DNA from: Flavobacteriales bacterium
Lineage (GTDB): Bacteria; Bacteroidota; Bacteroidia; Flavobacteriales; Crocinitomicaceae
DNA: 10,041 bases
Assembly: GCA_947375085.1 (NCBI GenBank)
Contig: CANCEQ010000109.1
Location: 1-10,041 of the forward strand
Reading direction: 5' to 3'
The position numbers and the translations under genes are program-made. The first letter of the stretch is position 1, and each line of letters begins with the position of its first letter. The notes beneath the pieces were generated by a model that searched no databases, had not been told where the DNA came from, and saw only the letters and a list, made by a program, of their open reading frames with translations. Of the stretch, positions 1 through 6,745 are shown in pieces.

Positions 1-1385
1 TGTGATATAGACAATTTCAGGCACTTTCCCGTAAGGATCGGTAATCAATCCTTTTAAAACAACCAATGGTGGTTCCACAAACTTTTTAAAGGTGATCATG
101 TAATTATCTTTCTCCCCAAATCCTCCTGCTTTAAACGATGAATAATAGGATCTTTGATTGTTTGGACTAACAACATAATAAATATCGTCTTCCGGAGAAT
201 TAATCGGATACCCAATATTGGTCGGTATTTTCCATTCATTATTGGCATTCAATGAACTCGAAAAAATATCAAATCCACCCATTGTGGCGTGACCGTTCGA
301 ACTGAAATACAATGTCACTCCATCTGGATGAATAAAAGGAGCATCTTCTTCGAAAGGAGTATTGATTGTCGGACCTAAATTTTTCGCTTTCGCCCATTCG
401 CCATCGGGTAACTTATCACTTGAATAAATATCTCTTCCACCATAGCCACCTTCACGATTACTCGTAAAATAAAGTCGATTTCCATCCGCAGAAAGAAAAG
501 CACTTGGCTCCCACCCTTTTGTATTGATGTTGTCATTTAATTTTACAGGTGGCGACCATGTATTCCCGTTTAGATTGGTAATGTATAAATCCCCATCTCC
601 GTCTTCATCCTTGTACACAATGATAATCTGACCATCTACCGAAATTCCAACAGAAGCTTCATTTCCAGCTGTATTCACAGGAGCACCAATCGATTCCGCT
701 TTGGTCCAAATTCCATTCTTTTTGTAGGAAATAAATATATCTTCATACGTAATTCCGGTCGTATCGTCTTCTCTTCCAGTGCTTTTTGGTTTTCGAGTAG
801 TAAAAATCATTGTTGATTCATCAGCCGATAATACGGGCGAATATTCTGAAAATGAAGTATTTATCTTCGCTCCTAAATTATCTATTTGCACCTCTATCGA
901 ATCTTTCACTAGTTTTTTACCCACTTCGCACATCTCGATTTTTCGATCGGTTTCTACTAGTAAATCTTGATTTTTGTGTTCGGATAATAAACTTTTAAAA
1001 TGATCGTATGTCGAAATCGCCAAATCAAATTGATAGTTAGAATGATACGCATCACCTAAATAAGAGAATCCCATCAAATGGTCGTTATCTTCTTTCAAGG
1101 TACACTTATCGGCACAACTAACCGCTTTTTCTAAATAGGGAACTGCTTTCTTTTTATCTAATTTTGAATTGATGTAACACACACCTATTTTGAAATTTAA
1201 ATCCGCATTTAACGAATCATTTTTGTTCAATCGAAGATACAAGGGAAGTGCTTTATCAAATTGCTCATTTTCAATTAGATTGTCCGCATTTTCAGTGAGT
1301 AAATAATATTCTTCATTGGAGATTTGTGCAAACACATTCGAAATAGAAAGCAGACTAAAAAATACCAACAATTTTACTTTTTCCA
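1..1385 (-). CDS. Secreted TPR + PD40 beta-propeller protein, OmpA-family-like, 3' end missing
   Basis: The reading frame starts at the ATG at 1385 and stays open to base 1, giving 461 codons of the N-terminal part. Residues 1-20 form a signal peptide ending NVFA before Q21; there is no lipobox cysteine. Residues about 30-130 are helical and TPR-like (EQFDKALPLYLRL, KKKAVPYLEKAV, YQFDLAISTYDHF). From about residue 170 come at least five PD40/WD40-like blades with the pattern INT...SPVLSADE..MIFTTR, SADGNRLYFTSNREGGYGGRDIY and HPDGVTLYFSSN. The last residues (VVLKGLITDPYGKV) look like the start of a carboxypeptidase-regulatory-like domain. This order (TPR, PD40, regulatory domain, then usually OmpA-C) is known from Bacteroidota envelope proteins, including PorE of the type IX secretion system, but paralogues are common, so no gene symbol is given. 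The OmpA domain would lie left of the window. The G+C content is visibly higher than in the genes to the right, so it is probably host backbone. Confidence 0.85.
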
Positions 1386-1760
1386 TAATTGATAAGTTGA
1401 CATCAATTATAGCGTATAATGAATGTGGTGTAAAAGTCGTGATGAATGAAGATTATTCTATTGCAAAACTTTGTGAATGAGATATATAATTCACATGTTT
1501 ACAATCACTCTTAAATTATCAATAATAAATTCTAATTGTATAAATTATTTTTATTCCAATCTCCTCGTTTATTTACTTTCTTATATTTTCATTTTTCAAT
1601 ATTGTCATATGTTTTTATAATTTTATCTATTAATTTCCAAGTAATACTTTTTCTTAAACGATTATAAAAAATAGCTGTCTTTAACGTAATTCAAGAAAAT
1701 GATTTAAAAAGTAAACTATTTTTAAGTCTTAATAATTGAAGAATACACAAAAATTAAACA
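1386..1760. other. Intergenic region, A/T-rich, no gene
   Basis: These 375 bases separate the divergent genes starting at 1385 (minus) and 1761 (plus). No convincing open frame is present; the longest ATG frames I see are about a dozen codons. It must hold the promoters of both genes, but I see no clean Bacteroidota TTTG/TAnnTTTG pair. The only clear structure is an inverted repeat TGTGAAT (1472-1478) / ATTCACA (1489-1495) with a 10-base spacer, about 90 bases upstream of the minus-strand gene. The sequence shifts here from the G+C-richer left gene to the A/T-rich right part, so an island boundary may lie in this stretch. No tRNA or obvious attachment-site duplication was found. Confidence 0.6.
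1472..1495. promoter_or_regulatory. Inverted repeat, possible operator
   Basis: TGTGAAT and ATTCACA are perfect 7-base inverted arms around a 10-base A/T-rich spacer, located between two divergent genes. It could be an operator for a dimeric regulator. The half-site spacing does not fit a CRP/FNR site, which needs six bases between TGTGA and TCACA; here there are fourteen. Chance occurrence in A/T-rich DNA cannot be excluded. Confidence 0.25.
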
Positions 1761-3437
1761 ATGAAATCAATCCTAGTCAAATTAAAGGAAGATGAAAAAC
1801 TGGATGTTTTTTATGATATGAAAGAGGAAGAGCAAGAAAAATACTTAGCTGAAATTCTTCATTACGCCAATTCCAATGAAAATGAATTTAAAAAATACTG
1901 TTCTACAATAGAACCAACTGAATTTTGTCCTTTAAGCCCTATTTATCAAGCTCTTTCAATTGAATGGTCGAAATGGGGGACTTTTCTGACCGAAGAATAT
2001 ACACGTATTTATAAACAAGCAAAAAAAACTGAATACAAGTTAGATGAAGATATATATGATTACACAACTTGTTTAGAGGATATTGAACCAGAAGAAAATA
2101 ATCAAGAATTCTTATCTACTATTTTTAATTTATTAGCGAAAGATTTAACGAACGAATTAGTCCTATATAGGCATCATGCCCTTTGGTTAATGAGTTCAAG
2201 AGAATTTCCAAATGATTCTGAAAATAAATTGATTTCGCTAATAAAAGAAAAACTAAGCGATTCAAATTGGAAAGTCCGAACACTTGCCTCTGAAATATTA
2301 GAGTATACTGATAAAATCAGTAAAGAAGAAATACGGCTAAGTTTATTTGACAGATTGAGGAAAAAAATAAGCTTTTCTTATAAAATAGAAGTTTCAAATA
2401 AAACTGAATCTGGGGATAATAAATCTCATAAATTAGCTTGGTTAGAATATCTCTCAATTGCAATGGCTGCTTGGTTTATTTTTTATCCCTATCCATACAA
2501 AATAGTATTTACCATTCTATTGATTTTACCTATTGTTGGATTGATCTTAAATGGATTAAATAACCGACCGAGTATAGCTAGTTTAGTTAAAATCACAAAA
2601 AATGATGATGGCAGTTATGAATATGAAATTGCAGATTTTATAGATGTTATAGCTTGGGTAATATTACTTAAAGTGATTTTTAAATATGAATTTGAAAGCA
2701 TTTATAGTTTAGCTATTACTGGTGGTGTGGCTGCTTGTTTAATGTTAATTTTACTTTATGCAACACATCAATTTTCAACAAATGAAAAGTTTAAACGAAG
2801 TATCTATTTTCGTATGATCCTTAATATTTTGATTTATAGTTATGGAGCAACCTATGGGGTTAATTGTATTTTTGATAATTCAAATCCTAAAAAATATGAA
2901 GTAACAGTAATTGATAAAAGAACAAGAACGAGTAGCAAAAGTGGTGATACTTATTATTTAAAAGTTAATCCTTGGGGACATCATTATGACAATGAAGAAA
3001 TATCCGTTTCTCTTTCGGATTATGAATCTACCAATATTGGAAACAAAGTTGAAATTGATTTAAAAGAAGGTCTATTAGGAATACCTTGGTTTTATGTTGA
3101 TGTCAATAAACAAATCTCAACATCTGGCAGAGTAGTTCAATTATTTGGTAATAATTTTAATCAAGATGATAAACTAAAAGTGTATAGAAATGGAAAACAA
3201 ATAAAATTTTCTGAAATACATAATTCCTTTGACTATAATTTCAATTCTGTTAACGACTTAAAAGTAAAGTTAATACGTAAGAATAAATTGTATGCAGAAT
3301 GGAATTTTCATTTCAATGAATTATCAGAAAAAAAGATGTACCCTATTGAATTAGGTTCTCCACAAAAGAAAATTTGTAAGAATATTATCTTTGATAAATC
3401 AGGAAGTGCTTCTGTGGAGATAACTGATTTAAAATAG
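1761..3437 (+). CDS. Membrane protein of unknown function with helical (HEAT-like) N-terminus, about five TM helices and a soluble C-terminal region
   Basis: I do not recognise a named family. The 558 residues fall into three parts. Residues 1-200 are acidic and helical; 132-183 (ALWLMSSREF...LSDSNWKVRTLASEIL) look like one or two HEAT-type repeats. Residues about 229-370 hold hydrophobic stretches near 229-247, 249-266, 293-308, 314-335 and 351-370, read as about five membrane helices. Residues 376-558 are soluble and beta-rich. They include a stretch (TYYLKVNPWG, then GNKVEIDLKEGLLGIPWFYVD at about 427-447) that resembles C-terminal parts of various uncharacterised bacterial membrane proteins. 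The ATG at 1761 is preceded by A-rich sequence without a Shine-Dalgarno site, as is usual in Bacteroidota. The gene stands alone, divergent from the left gene and convergent with the cassette at 3651. Base composition matches the right part of the window. Coding status is well supported by length; function is unknown. Confidence 0.85.
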   Translation: MKSILVKLKEDEKLDVFYDMKEEEQEKYLAEILHYANSNENEFKKYCSTIEPTEFCPLSPIYQALSIEWSKWGTFLTEEYTRIYKQAKKTEYKLDEDIYDYTTCLEDIEPEENNQEFLSTIFNLLAKDLTNELVLYRHHALWLMSSREFPNDSENKLISLIKEKLSDSNWKVRTLASEILEYTDKISKEEIRLSLFDRLRKKISFSYKIEVSNKTESGDNKSHKLAWLEYLSIAMAAWFIFYPYPYKIVFTILLILPIVGLILNGLNNRPSIASLVKITKNDDGSYEYEIADFIDVIAWVILLKVIFKYEFESIYSLAITGGVAACLMLILLYATHQFSTNEKFKRSIYFRMILNILIYSYGATYGVNCIFDNSNPKKYEVTVIDKRTRTSSKSGDTYYLKVNPWGHHYDNEEISVSLSDYESTNIGNKVEIDLKEGLLGIPWFYVDVNKQISTSGRVVQLFGNNFNQDDKLKVYRNGKQIKFSEIHNSFDYNFNSVNDLKVKLIRKNKLYAEWNFHFNELSEKKMYPIELGSPQKKICKNIIFDKSGSASVEITDLK

Positions 3438-3599
3438 TATGAATTATTTTATAGTATTCTATTTTCAAACTATTTATATTTTTAAAAACCAATAATTATT
3501 TCCCAATACAAAAAGTAACTTCAATTGATTATTAGATAGTTATAATTTAAACGTACAAATAACGGTAATTTTAAGTGTAAAATAATTCTAGTCTTACTA

Positions 3600-3630
3600 T
3601 TTTAAATAACCTTTTAAAACTTATTTAAAA
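3600..3630. terminator. A/T-only hairpin between convergent genes, possible bidirectional terminator
   Basis: TTTTAAATAA (3600-3609) and TTATTTAAAA (3621-3630) are perfect 10-base inverted arms around an 11-base loop. It lies in the 213-base gap between the plus-strand gene ending at 3437 and the minus-strand gene ending at 3651, so it could serve both transcripts. The stem has no G-C pairs and no clean U-tract follows on either strand, which weakens the call. The rest of this gap holds no visible gene. Confidence 0.3.
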
Positions 3631-3650
3631 AACAATTGAAAAATGTTATT

Positions 3651-4286
3651 TTATGGTAGTAATTTTTCAATTAAACAATTAACCGTTTCATATGTAGCTG
3701 GAAGAACTTTTGAGGCTGGAGCAACTAGAACATGTATTCCTCTCAATTCTTTTGCTTGATTAACAAAGTCATTCCATTCATTTTTAGGTATATTTTTAGT
3801 TGAAAGCCAATTCTTAAGTATTAAGTAATCGTTTTGTTTAGGCCATGTAGAATGTTCAATCAATTCAAATTCAAAAGTTTTTAAAAAAGCTAAAACAAAA
3901 ACACCACAATTAATATACCTATCTACAATGCGTTTAGAATTAAAATTAGCTGTGTTGAAGTCAAAACCACCTCCATTATAACAACCTATTTCACGATCGA
4001 AAGTAAAGCAATTTAATTTATTTTTAGATGCAAGTTCTGCAAATGAAATGAAAGAATTGAGTTTCCAAGATGGAAAATCATTAATCGGATTAAAGTAATA
4101 ATTATCAAATTTTAATTCAAAATCTTCGATTGGAATTTTATCCCCACTTATAAAATGAATAACTTTTTTCTTTCCATGAGCTCTCCAAAATATTCCAACA
4201 TGATATGATATATCTTTTACTTGATAACCACAAATTGCAATTTCATGTTCGTCAGAATTAAATTCAAGCTTTTTTAATAATTTCAT
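3651..4286 (-). CDS. Putative permuted NlpC/P60-like (LRAT/H-rev107-like) cysteine enzyme
   Basis: This 211-residue protein has no signal peptide and no membrane helix, so it is probably cytoplasmic. Residues 28-50 (YHVGIFW, then KKVIHFISGDKIP) resemble the HxxxYxGD...xxHL stretch of LRAT/H-rev107 proteins. Residues 126-135 (NCGVFVLAFL) resemble their NCEHFV active-site helix. The order His29, His44, Cys127 is that of the circularly permuted NlpC/P60 papain-like superfamily, whose members act as peptidases, amidases, phospholipases or acyltransferases. The match is by motif only; the sequence between is divergent and the substrate is unknown. The C-terminal part (150-211) is helical and unassigned. 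The start ATG overlaps the previous gene's TAA by one base (TAATG), indicating translational coupling. It is the last gene of a three-gene cassette, the usual place for a partner or effector enzyme, though that role is inference. Confidence 0.7.
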   Translation of the reverse strand: MKLLKKLEFNSDEHEIAICGYQVKDISYHVGIFWRAHGKKKVIHFISGDKIPIEDFELKFDNYYFNPINDFPSWKLNSFISFAELASKNKLNCFTFDREIGCYNGGGFDFNTANFNSKRIVDRYINCGVFVLAFLKTFEFELIEHSTWPKQNDYLILKNWLSTKNIPKNEWNDFVNQAKELRGIHVLVAPASKVLPATYETVNCLIEKLLP

Positions 4287-4615
4287 TAAACTTTACTTTC
4301 AATTAATTTTTTTAATCTAACCAATTGAAAATCAAGTTCATTAAATTGATTGATAATAATTGAAATACTATATAAAATAGAGATATCTAATTCTGAAATT
4401 GAACTGTCGCTTAAAAATCTATTTATCGTTTTAAAATCACCATTTTGAACTGTATGTTGAACAAACAATATCACATACTTATTTTTTTCAATAATAGAAT
4501 CATCACTACCAAATAAATAATCATAAACAACAGAAACTTTATCAATAATCCCACTCCAATGATTTTGTGTGGAACTTTGTATTATTCTAGTATTATCAGT
4601 TGTAACGGTATACAT
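4286..4615 (-). CDS. Small helical protein of unknown function, middle gene of cassette
   Basis: I do not recognise this 109-residue protein. The N-terminal 30 residues are polar. The rest is predicted helical by eye, with hydrophobic periodicity in IDKVSVVYDYLFG, KYVILFVQHTV and ISILYSISIIINQF, and a charged C-terminal helix (FQLVRLKKLIESKV). The hydrophobic runs are amphipathic rather than membrane-like, suggesting a helical bundle or dimerisation module. The ATG at 4615 lies five bases after the stop of the preceding gene. Its own TAA shares a base with the ATG of the LRAT-like gene, so the three are almost certainly co-translated. A small helical protein between a conserved beta-rich protein and a possible enzyme might be an adaptor or inhibitor; this is speculation from position only. 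Confidence 0.75.
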   Translation of the reverse strand: MYTVTTDNTRIIQSSTQNHWSGIIDKVSVVYDYLFGSDDSIIEKNKYVILFVQHTVQNGDFKTINRFLSDSSISELDISILYSISIIINQFNELDFQLVRLKKLIESKV

Positions 4616-4620
4616 ATTAT

Positions 4621-4938
4621 TTATTTATTAAGTGTAAGCTTCAAAAATTCAAACAAATCTATTGCACTTTCATGATTTAAATATATTCCAAATTCCATTT
4701 CTCTAATTATTCCAGACTTGGAATCTGAACTTGGAAGACCTTCTTTGTTTAAGGTTCCGTCTTCATTTAATTCATATTCAACATATTTAGGAATTGGATG
4801 TCTAGTAGAATAAAAATTAAGGTTTACAGAATTAGTCGGAGTTATACCGCCAATTGCACCATCAACATAAACAGTTCTAAATTGCGAATTTTTTTCGTAA
4901 TGAATCTTGATACTTGGTTTTTTTTCTTCTGTTTCCAC
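4621..4938 (-). CDS. Small conserved-looking protein with VDGAIGGITP motif, first gene of cassette
   Basis: The 105-residue protein carries FRTVYVDGAIGGITP (about residues 20-34), followed by beta-strand-like NLNFYSTRHPIPK, then GIIREMEFGIYLNHESAIDLFEFLKLTL. The feel is of a small beta-sandwich ending in a helix. I have an impression of a widespread family of uncharacterised small bacterial proteins with a DGA.GG..P motif, an acidic turn and a C-terminal ESA..L..FL helix, but I cannot name it. The only good start is GTG at 4938; no in-frame ATG exists before Met81. A Bacteroidota-like promoter candidate lies just upstream (4951-4980). It leads the three-gene cassette with a five-base gap to the next gene. 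There is no signal peptide or membrane segment. Confidence 0.75.
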   Translation of the reverse strand: METEEKKPSIKIHYEKNSQFRTVYVDGAIGGITPTNSVNLNFYSTRHPIPKYVEYELNEDGTLNKEGLPSSDSKSGIIREMEFGIYLNHESAIDLFEFLKLTLNK

Positions 4939-4950
4939 AACTTTTTTATT

Positions 4951-4980
4951 GCAATATAGATATTAAATTTTTTATCGCAA
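4951..4980 (-). promoter_or_regulatory. Candidate Bacteroidota promoter of the three-gene cassette
   Basis: On the minus strand a TTG (4980-4978) is followed after 19 bases by TATATTGC (4958-4951). This resembles the TTTG / TAnnTTTGC consensus with one T missing in the second box. The GTG start at 4938 is only 12 bases beyond, so the transcript would have a very short leader. It would let the cassette be transcribed separately from the xre gene 143 bases upstream. Confidence 0.3.
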
Positions 4981-5081
4981 GACTTTAAAAATATTTTTTT
5001 GAATATTCATAATTAATTTGCTGTAAAAAAGAAAAGACTGAACCGTAAGGTAATAAAAAATATATTCGAAAGTTGTTAATT

Positions 5082-5324
5082 TTAAATATTTATATAAAAT
5101 TCAAACAATTCCTTTTGTTCAACACCTAAAGCTTTTGAAATCTTATATGAATTTACAATACTAATATTCAATAAGCCTCTTTCAATCCGACTTATAGTCA
5201 TTACATCCAACTCAACTTCATAAGAAAGTTGAGCTTGAGAAAGATTTTTACTTAACCTCAATTGAGTAAGATGTTTACCGAATGACTTTAAATATTTTTC
5301 CTTTTCTGTTTTGTCCACATACAA
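5082..5324 (-). CDS. Xre-family HTH transcriptional regulator
   Basis: This is an 80-residue single-domain Cro/C1-type helix-turn-helix protein. The domain spans residues about 13-70: FGKHLTQLRLSKNLSQAQLSYEV, with the recognition helix around VMTISRIERG, then SYKISKALGVEQKELFEF. Such proteins bind short palindromes as dimers and often repress their own or a neighbouring operon. No effector or oligomerisation domain is fused. There is no ATG at the front of the frame; the start is TTG at 5324 or GTG at 5318. It is divergent from the zinc-ribbon gene at 5380 with only 55 bases between. It lies on the same strand as, and upstream of, the three-gene cassette (143-base gap). It could therefore control either side. 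A near-palindrome in the divergent gap is a plausible operator. Confidence 0.85.
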   Translation of the reverse strand: MYVDKTEKEKYLKSFGKHLTQLRLSKNLSQAQLSYEVELDVMTISRIERGLLNISIVNSYKISKALGVEQKELFEFYINI

Positions 5325-5329
5325 TAATC

Positions 5330-5367
5330 AGATTTATTTATATTTTTGATGTAGATATATAAATCTA
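5330..5367. promoter_or_regulatory. Palindromic elements in the xre divergent gap, possible operator
   Basis: The gap holds a near-perfect 16-base palindrome at 5352-5367 (TAGAT / ATCTA outer arms, 14 of 16 positions symmetric). A second pair, AGATTTA (5330-5336) and TAAATCT (5360-5366), overlaps it. Its place between an Xre gene and a divergent gene is where an Xre operator would be expected. The sequence is very A/T-rich, so some symmetry is expected by chance. Confidence 0.35.
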
Positions 5368-5374
5368 TACTTTG
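5345..5374 (+). promoter_or_regulatory. Candidate promoter of the zinc-ribbon gene
   Basis: TTTG (5345-5348) followed after 19 bases by TACTTTG (5368-5374) resembles the Bacteroidota TTTG / TAnnTTTG promoter with one base fewer in the second box. It ends five bases before the ATG at 5380, implying an almost leaderless message. It overlaps the palindrome at 5352-5367, so a bound Xre protein would block it. Confidence 0.3.
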
Positions 5375-5379
5375 TTATT

Positions 5380-6390
5380 ATGGAAGAACTTATTAAATGT
5401 CCAAAATGTCAATCGACACAATTAAGCGCTAATAAAAAAGGATTTAGTGGAACTAAAGCAGTTGGTGGAGCAATTTTAACAGGTGGAATTGGTTTACTAG
5501 CTGGAACATTAGGTAGCAATAAAATTATTTTGACATGTTTAAATTGTGGGAATCAGTTTAAAGCTGGAAGTCAAAAAAAACAACCTCAAAATTTGAATAT
5601 AAACAATCAAAAAATGAATGAATCTTTAAATCAAAATATAAAAAAGATGAAAGTATTTTTTCAATATTTTATTGGAATAATCTTCATTTTGGTGAGTGTT
5701 TTTAACTTTACTGAAAATGGATTTGTAGTCTCATTATTGAACGTATTTATAGGTGGTTTATTTATCCCATATACTTTTAATTTAATAGCTAATAAAATTA
5801 ATATTAAACGTATAGTAAGAGTTATCACAATAATAGTAATGTTCATTATCTCTCAAGTAATCATAAGCAATAATAAAGATGAAAAGTTGAAAGAATCAAC
5901 AATAGCAAAGAATAAATTACTTGCAAAAGATGTTATTCATGCCACAAGTTACATTGCTCAAATGAGTAGAGAAGAATTAAATTCTTTAGAAAAAGGTACA
6001 TATTTCAAAGACAAAAAGCTTAATGATGAATTCATAGTATTATTAAAAGAGTTAAGACCAATGTATTTAAAAGAATGGGATAAAAAAGATAGCATTAGAA
6101 TTATCGAGGATAAATTACGTTTAGAAGAAGAAAAACGATGGAATTCAAGTAAAGCTGGTAAAATATCCAAAAGACATCCGAGTTGGTCTAAAGAAGACTG
6201 TGAAAGTATTGCAAATGGAGAAATTTGGATCGGTATGGAGTTTGATATGGTAAAAGAATTAAGAGGTCTACCTGACAAAGTTAATACTTCCAATTATGGG
6301 CACGGAAATCAATATCAAGCATGTTGGGATAATTATGAAATTTCATACTTTTATTTTGGAGAGGACGGAATAATCACCAGTTACAATTAA
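5380..6390 (+). CDS. Zinc-ribbon membrane protein with C-terminal SmpA/OmlA-like region
   Basis: The 336-residue protein starts with a zinc ribbon, Cys7-x2-Cys10 and Cys53-x2-Cys56. Between the two knuckles sits a glycine-rich hydrophobic insert (about 22-47, GGAILTGGIGLLAG). Residues about 93-110, 113-135 and 145-163 are hydrophobic and read as three membrane helices. Residues 165-255 are charged and helical. The C-terminal part (about 261-336) has HPSWSKEDCESIANGEIWIGM, then VKELRGLPDKV and YFGEDGIITSYN. This pattern is seen in SmpA/OmlA-like small domains, where IGM..xxV....G.P marks the helix and the last strands close the fold. The function is unknown; a membrane sensor or envelope scaffold is possible. 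It is divergent from xre and its TAA directly abuts the convergent stop of the next gene at 6391. Such zinc-ribbon proteins are common as orphan genes in Bacteroidota, so it may be unrelated cargo. Confidence 0.85.
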   Translation: MEELIKCPKCQSTQLSANKKGFSGTKAVGGAILTGGIGLLAGTLGSNKIILTCLNCGNQFKAGSQKKQPQNLNINNQKMNESLNQNIKKMKVFFQYFIGIIFILVSVFNFTENGFVVSLLNVFIGGLFIPYTFNLIANKINIKRIVRVITIIVMFIISQVIISNNKDEKLKESTIAKNKLLAKDVIHATSYIAQMSREELNSLEKGTYFKDKKLNDEFIVLLKELRPMYLKEWDKKDSIRIIEDKLRLEEEKRWNSSKAGKISKRHPSWSKEDCESIANGEIWIGMEFDMVKELRGLPDKVNTSNYGHGNQYQACWDNYEISYFYFGEDGIITSYN

Positions 6391-6669
6391 TTAAAATTCA
6401 ATTATCTGATCTCCAATTTTGAATACTTGTTTGGGTTGAACTTTAGTTTCTTCAATTTCAATTAATTGCTTTGGCTTTCCAAATCGATATTCAAAATATA
6501 ATTTTACGAAATTATATTCACCATTTTCAACACCTTTTTTAAGCGATTCAAACGCGATTTTATCTAAAGGGGTTAAAGCTTGTATTATTTCTAATTCTTT
6601 TGCTTTAGGTTTTCTTCCTTGTTGTCTTGACACACCTTTTACAGCACCATTTTTTCTTCTACCATCCAT
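6391..6669 (-). CDS. Small basic protein of the mobile element, terminase-small-subunit-like motif
   Basis: The 92 residues have a strongly basic N-terminus (GRRKNGAVKG, RQQGRKPKAKE), a helical centre (ALTPLDKIAFESLKKGVENGEYNFVKLYFEYRFGKPKQ in outline, about 31-69) and a beta-like tail. The pattern of a small acidic-glycine turn followed by helix and GKPKQ recalls N-terminal pieces of phage small terminase-like and DUF5681-like proteins, where it reads roughly A..Gd..a.k.ll...GKP.q. The likeness is weak and the protein is shorter than a complete small terminase, so nucleic-acid binding is the safer inference. It is the last gene of the minus-strand replication module, 69 bases after the primase stop, and its stop is back to back with the plus-strand gene ending at 6390 (no intervening base). 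Confidence 0.75.
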   Translation of the reverse strand: MDGRRKNGAVKGVSRQQGRKPKAKELEIIQALTPLDKIAFESLKKGVENGEYNFVKLYFEYRFGKPKQLIEIEETKVQPKQVFKIGDQIIEF

Positions 6670-6721
6670 TTTAAAAAAGATTATTTAATTAATTTATTAA
6701 AATATAAATGTTGTTTTCAGC

Positions 6722-6745
6722 TTCACTTTTTTCACTATTTACACT
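6722..6745. repeat. Degenerate 9-bp tandem motif at the primase 3' end, inverted relative to 7756-7782
   Basis: Read on the plus strand, TTCACTTTT, TTCACTATT and TACACTCTA follow each other at a strict 9-base period. The units resemble the reverse complement of the GAAAAGTGT unit at 7756-7782. It overlaps the last codons of the primase and its downstream gap. The copies have diverged, so relationship to the perfect array is an inference from the shared period and the TTCAC core. Confidence 0.45.

Noticed and set aside
779..998. Two plus-strand open frames of about 62 codons
   Set aside because: They lie wholly inside the PD40 gene on the opposite strand, have no domain features and overlap each other.
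1472..1495. CRP/FNR binding site from TGTGA and TCACA halves
   Set aside because: The halves are 14 bases apart instead of six, so only a general inverted repeat is claimed.
3431..3465. AAAATAG / CTATTTT inverted repeat over the stop of the 558-residue gene as its terminator
   Set aside because: Only seven A/T-rich pairs with a 21-base loop; the hairpin at 3600-3630 is a better candidate.
5661..6293. Two minus-strand frames antisense to the zinc-ribbon gene
   Set aside because: They mirror the membrane and charged parts of a well-supported plus-strand protein and show no recognisable domain.
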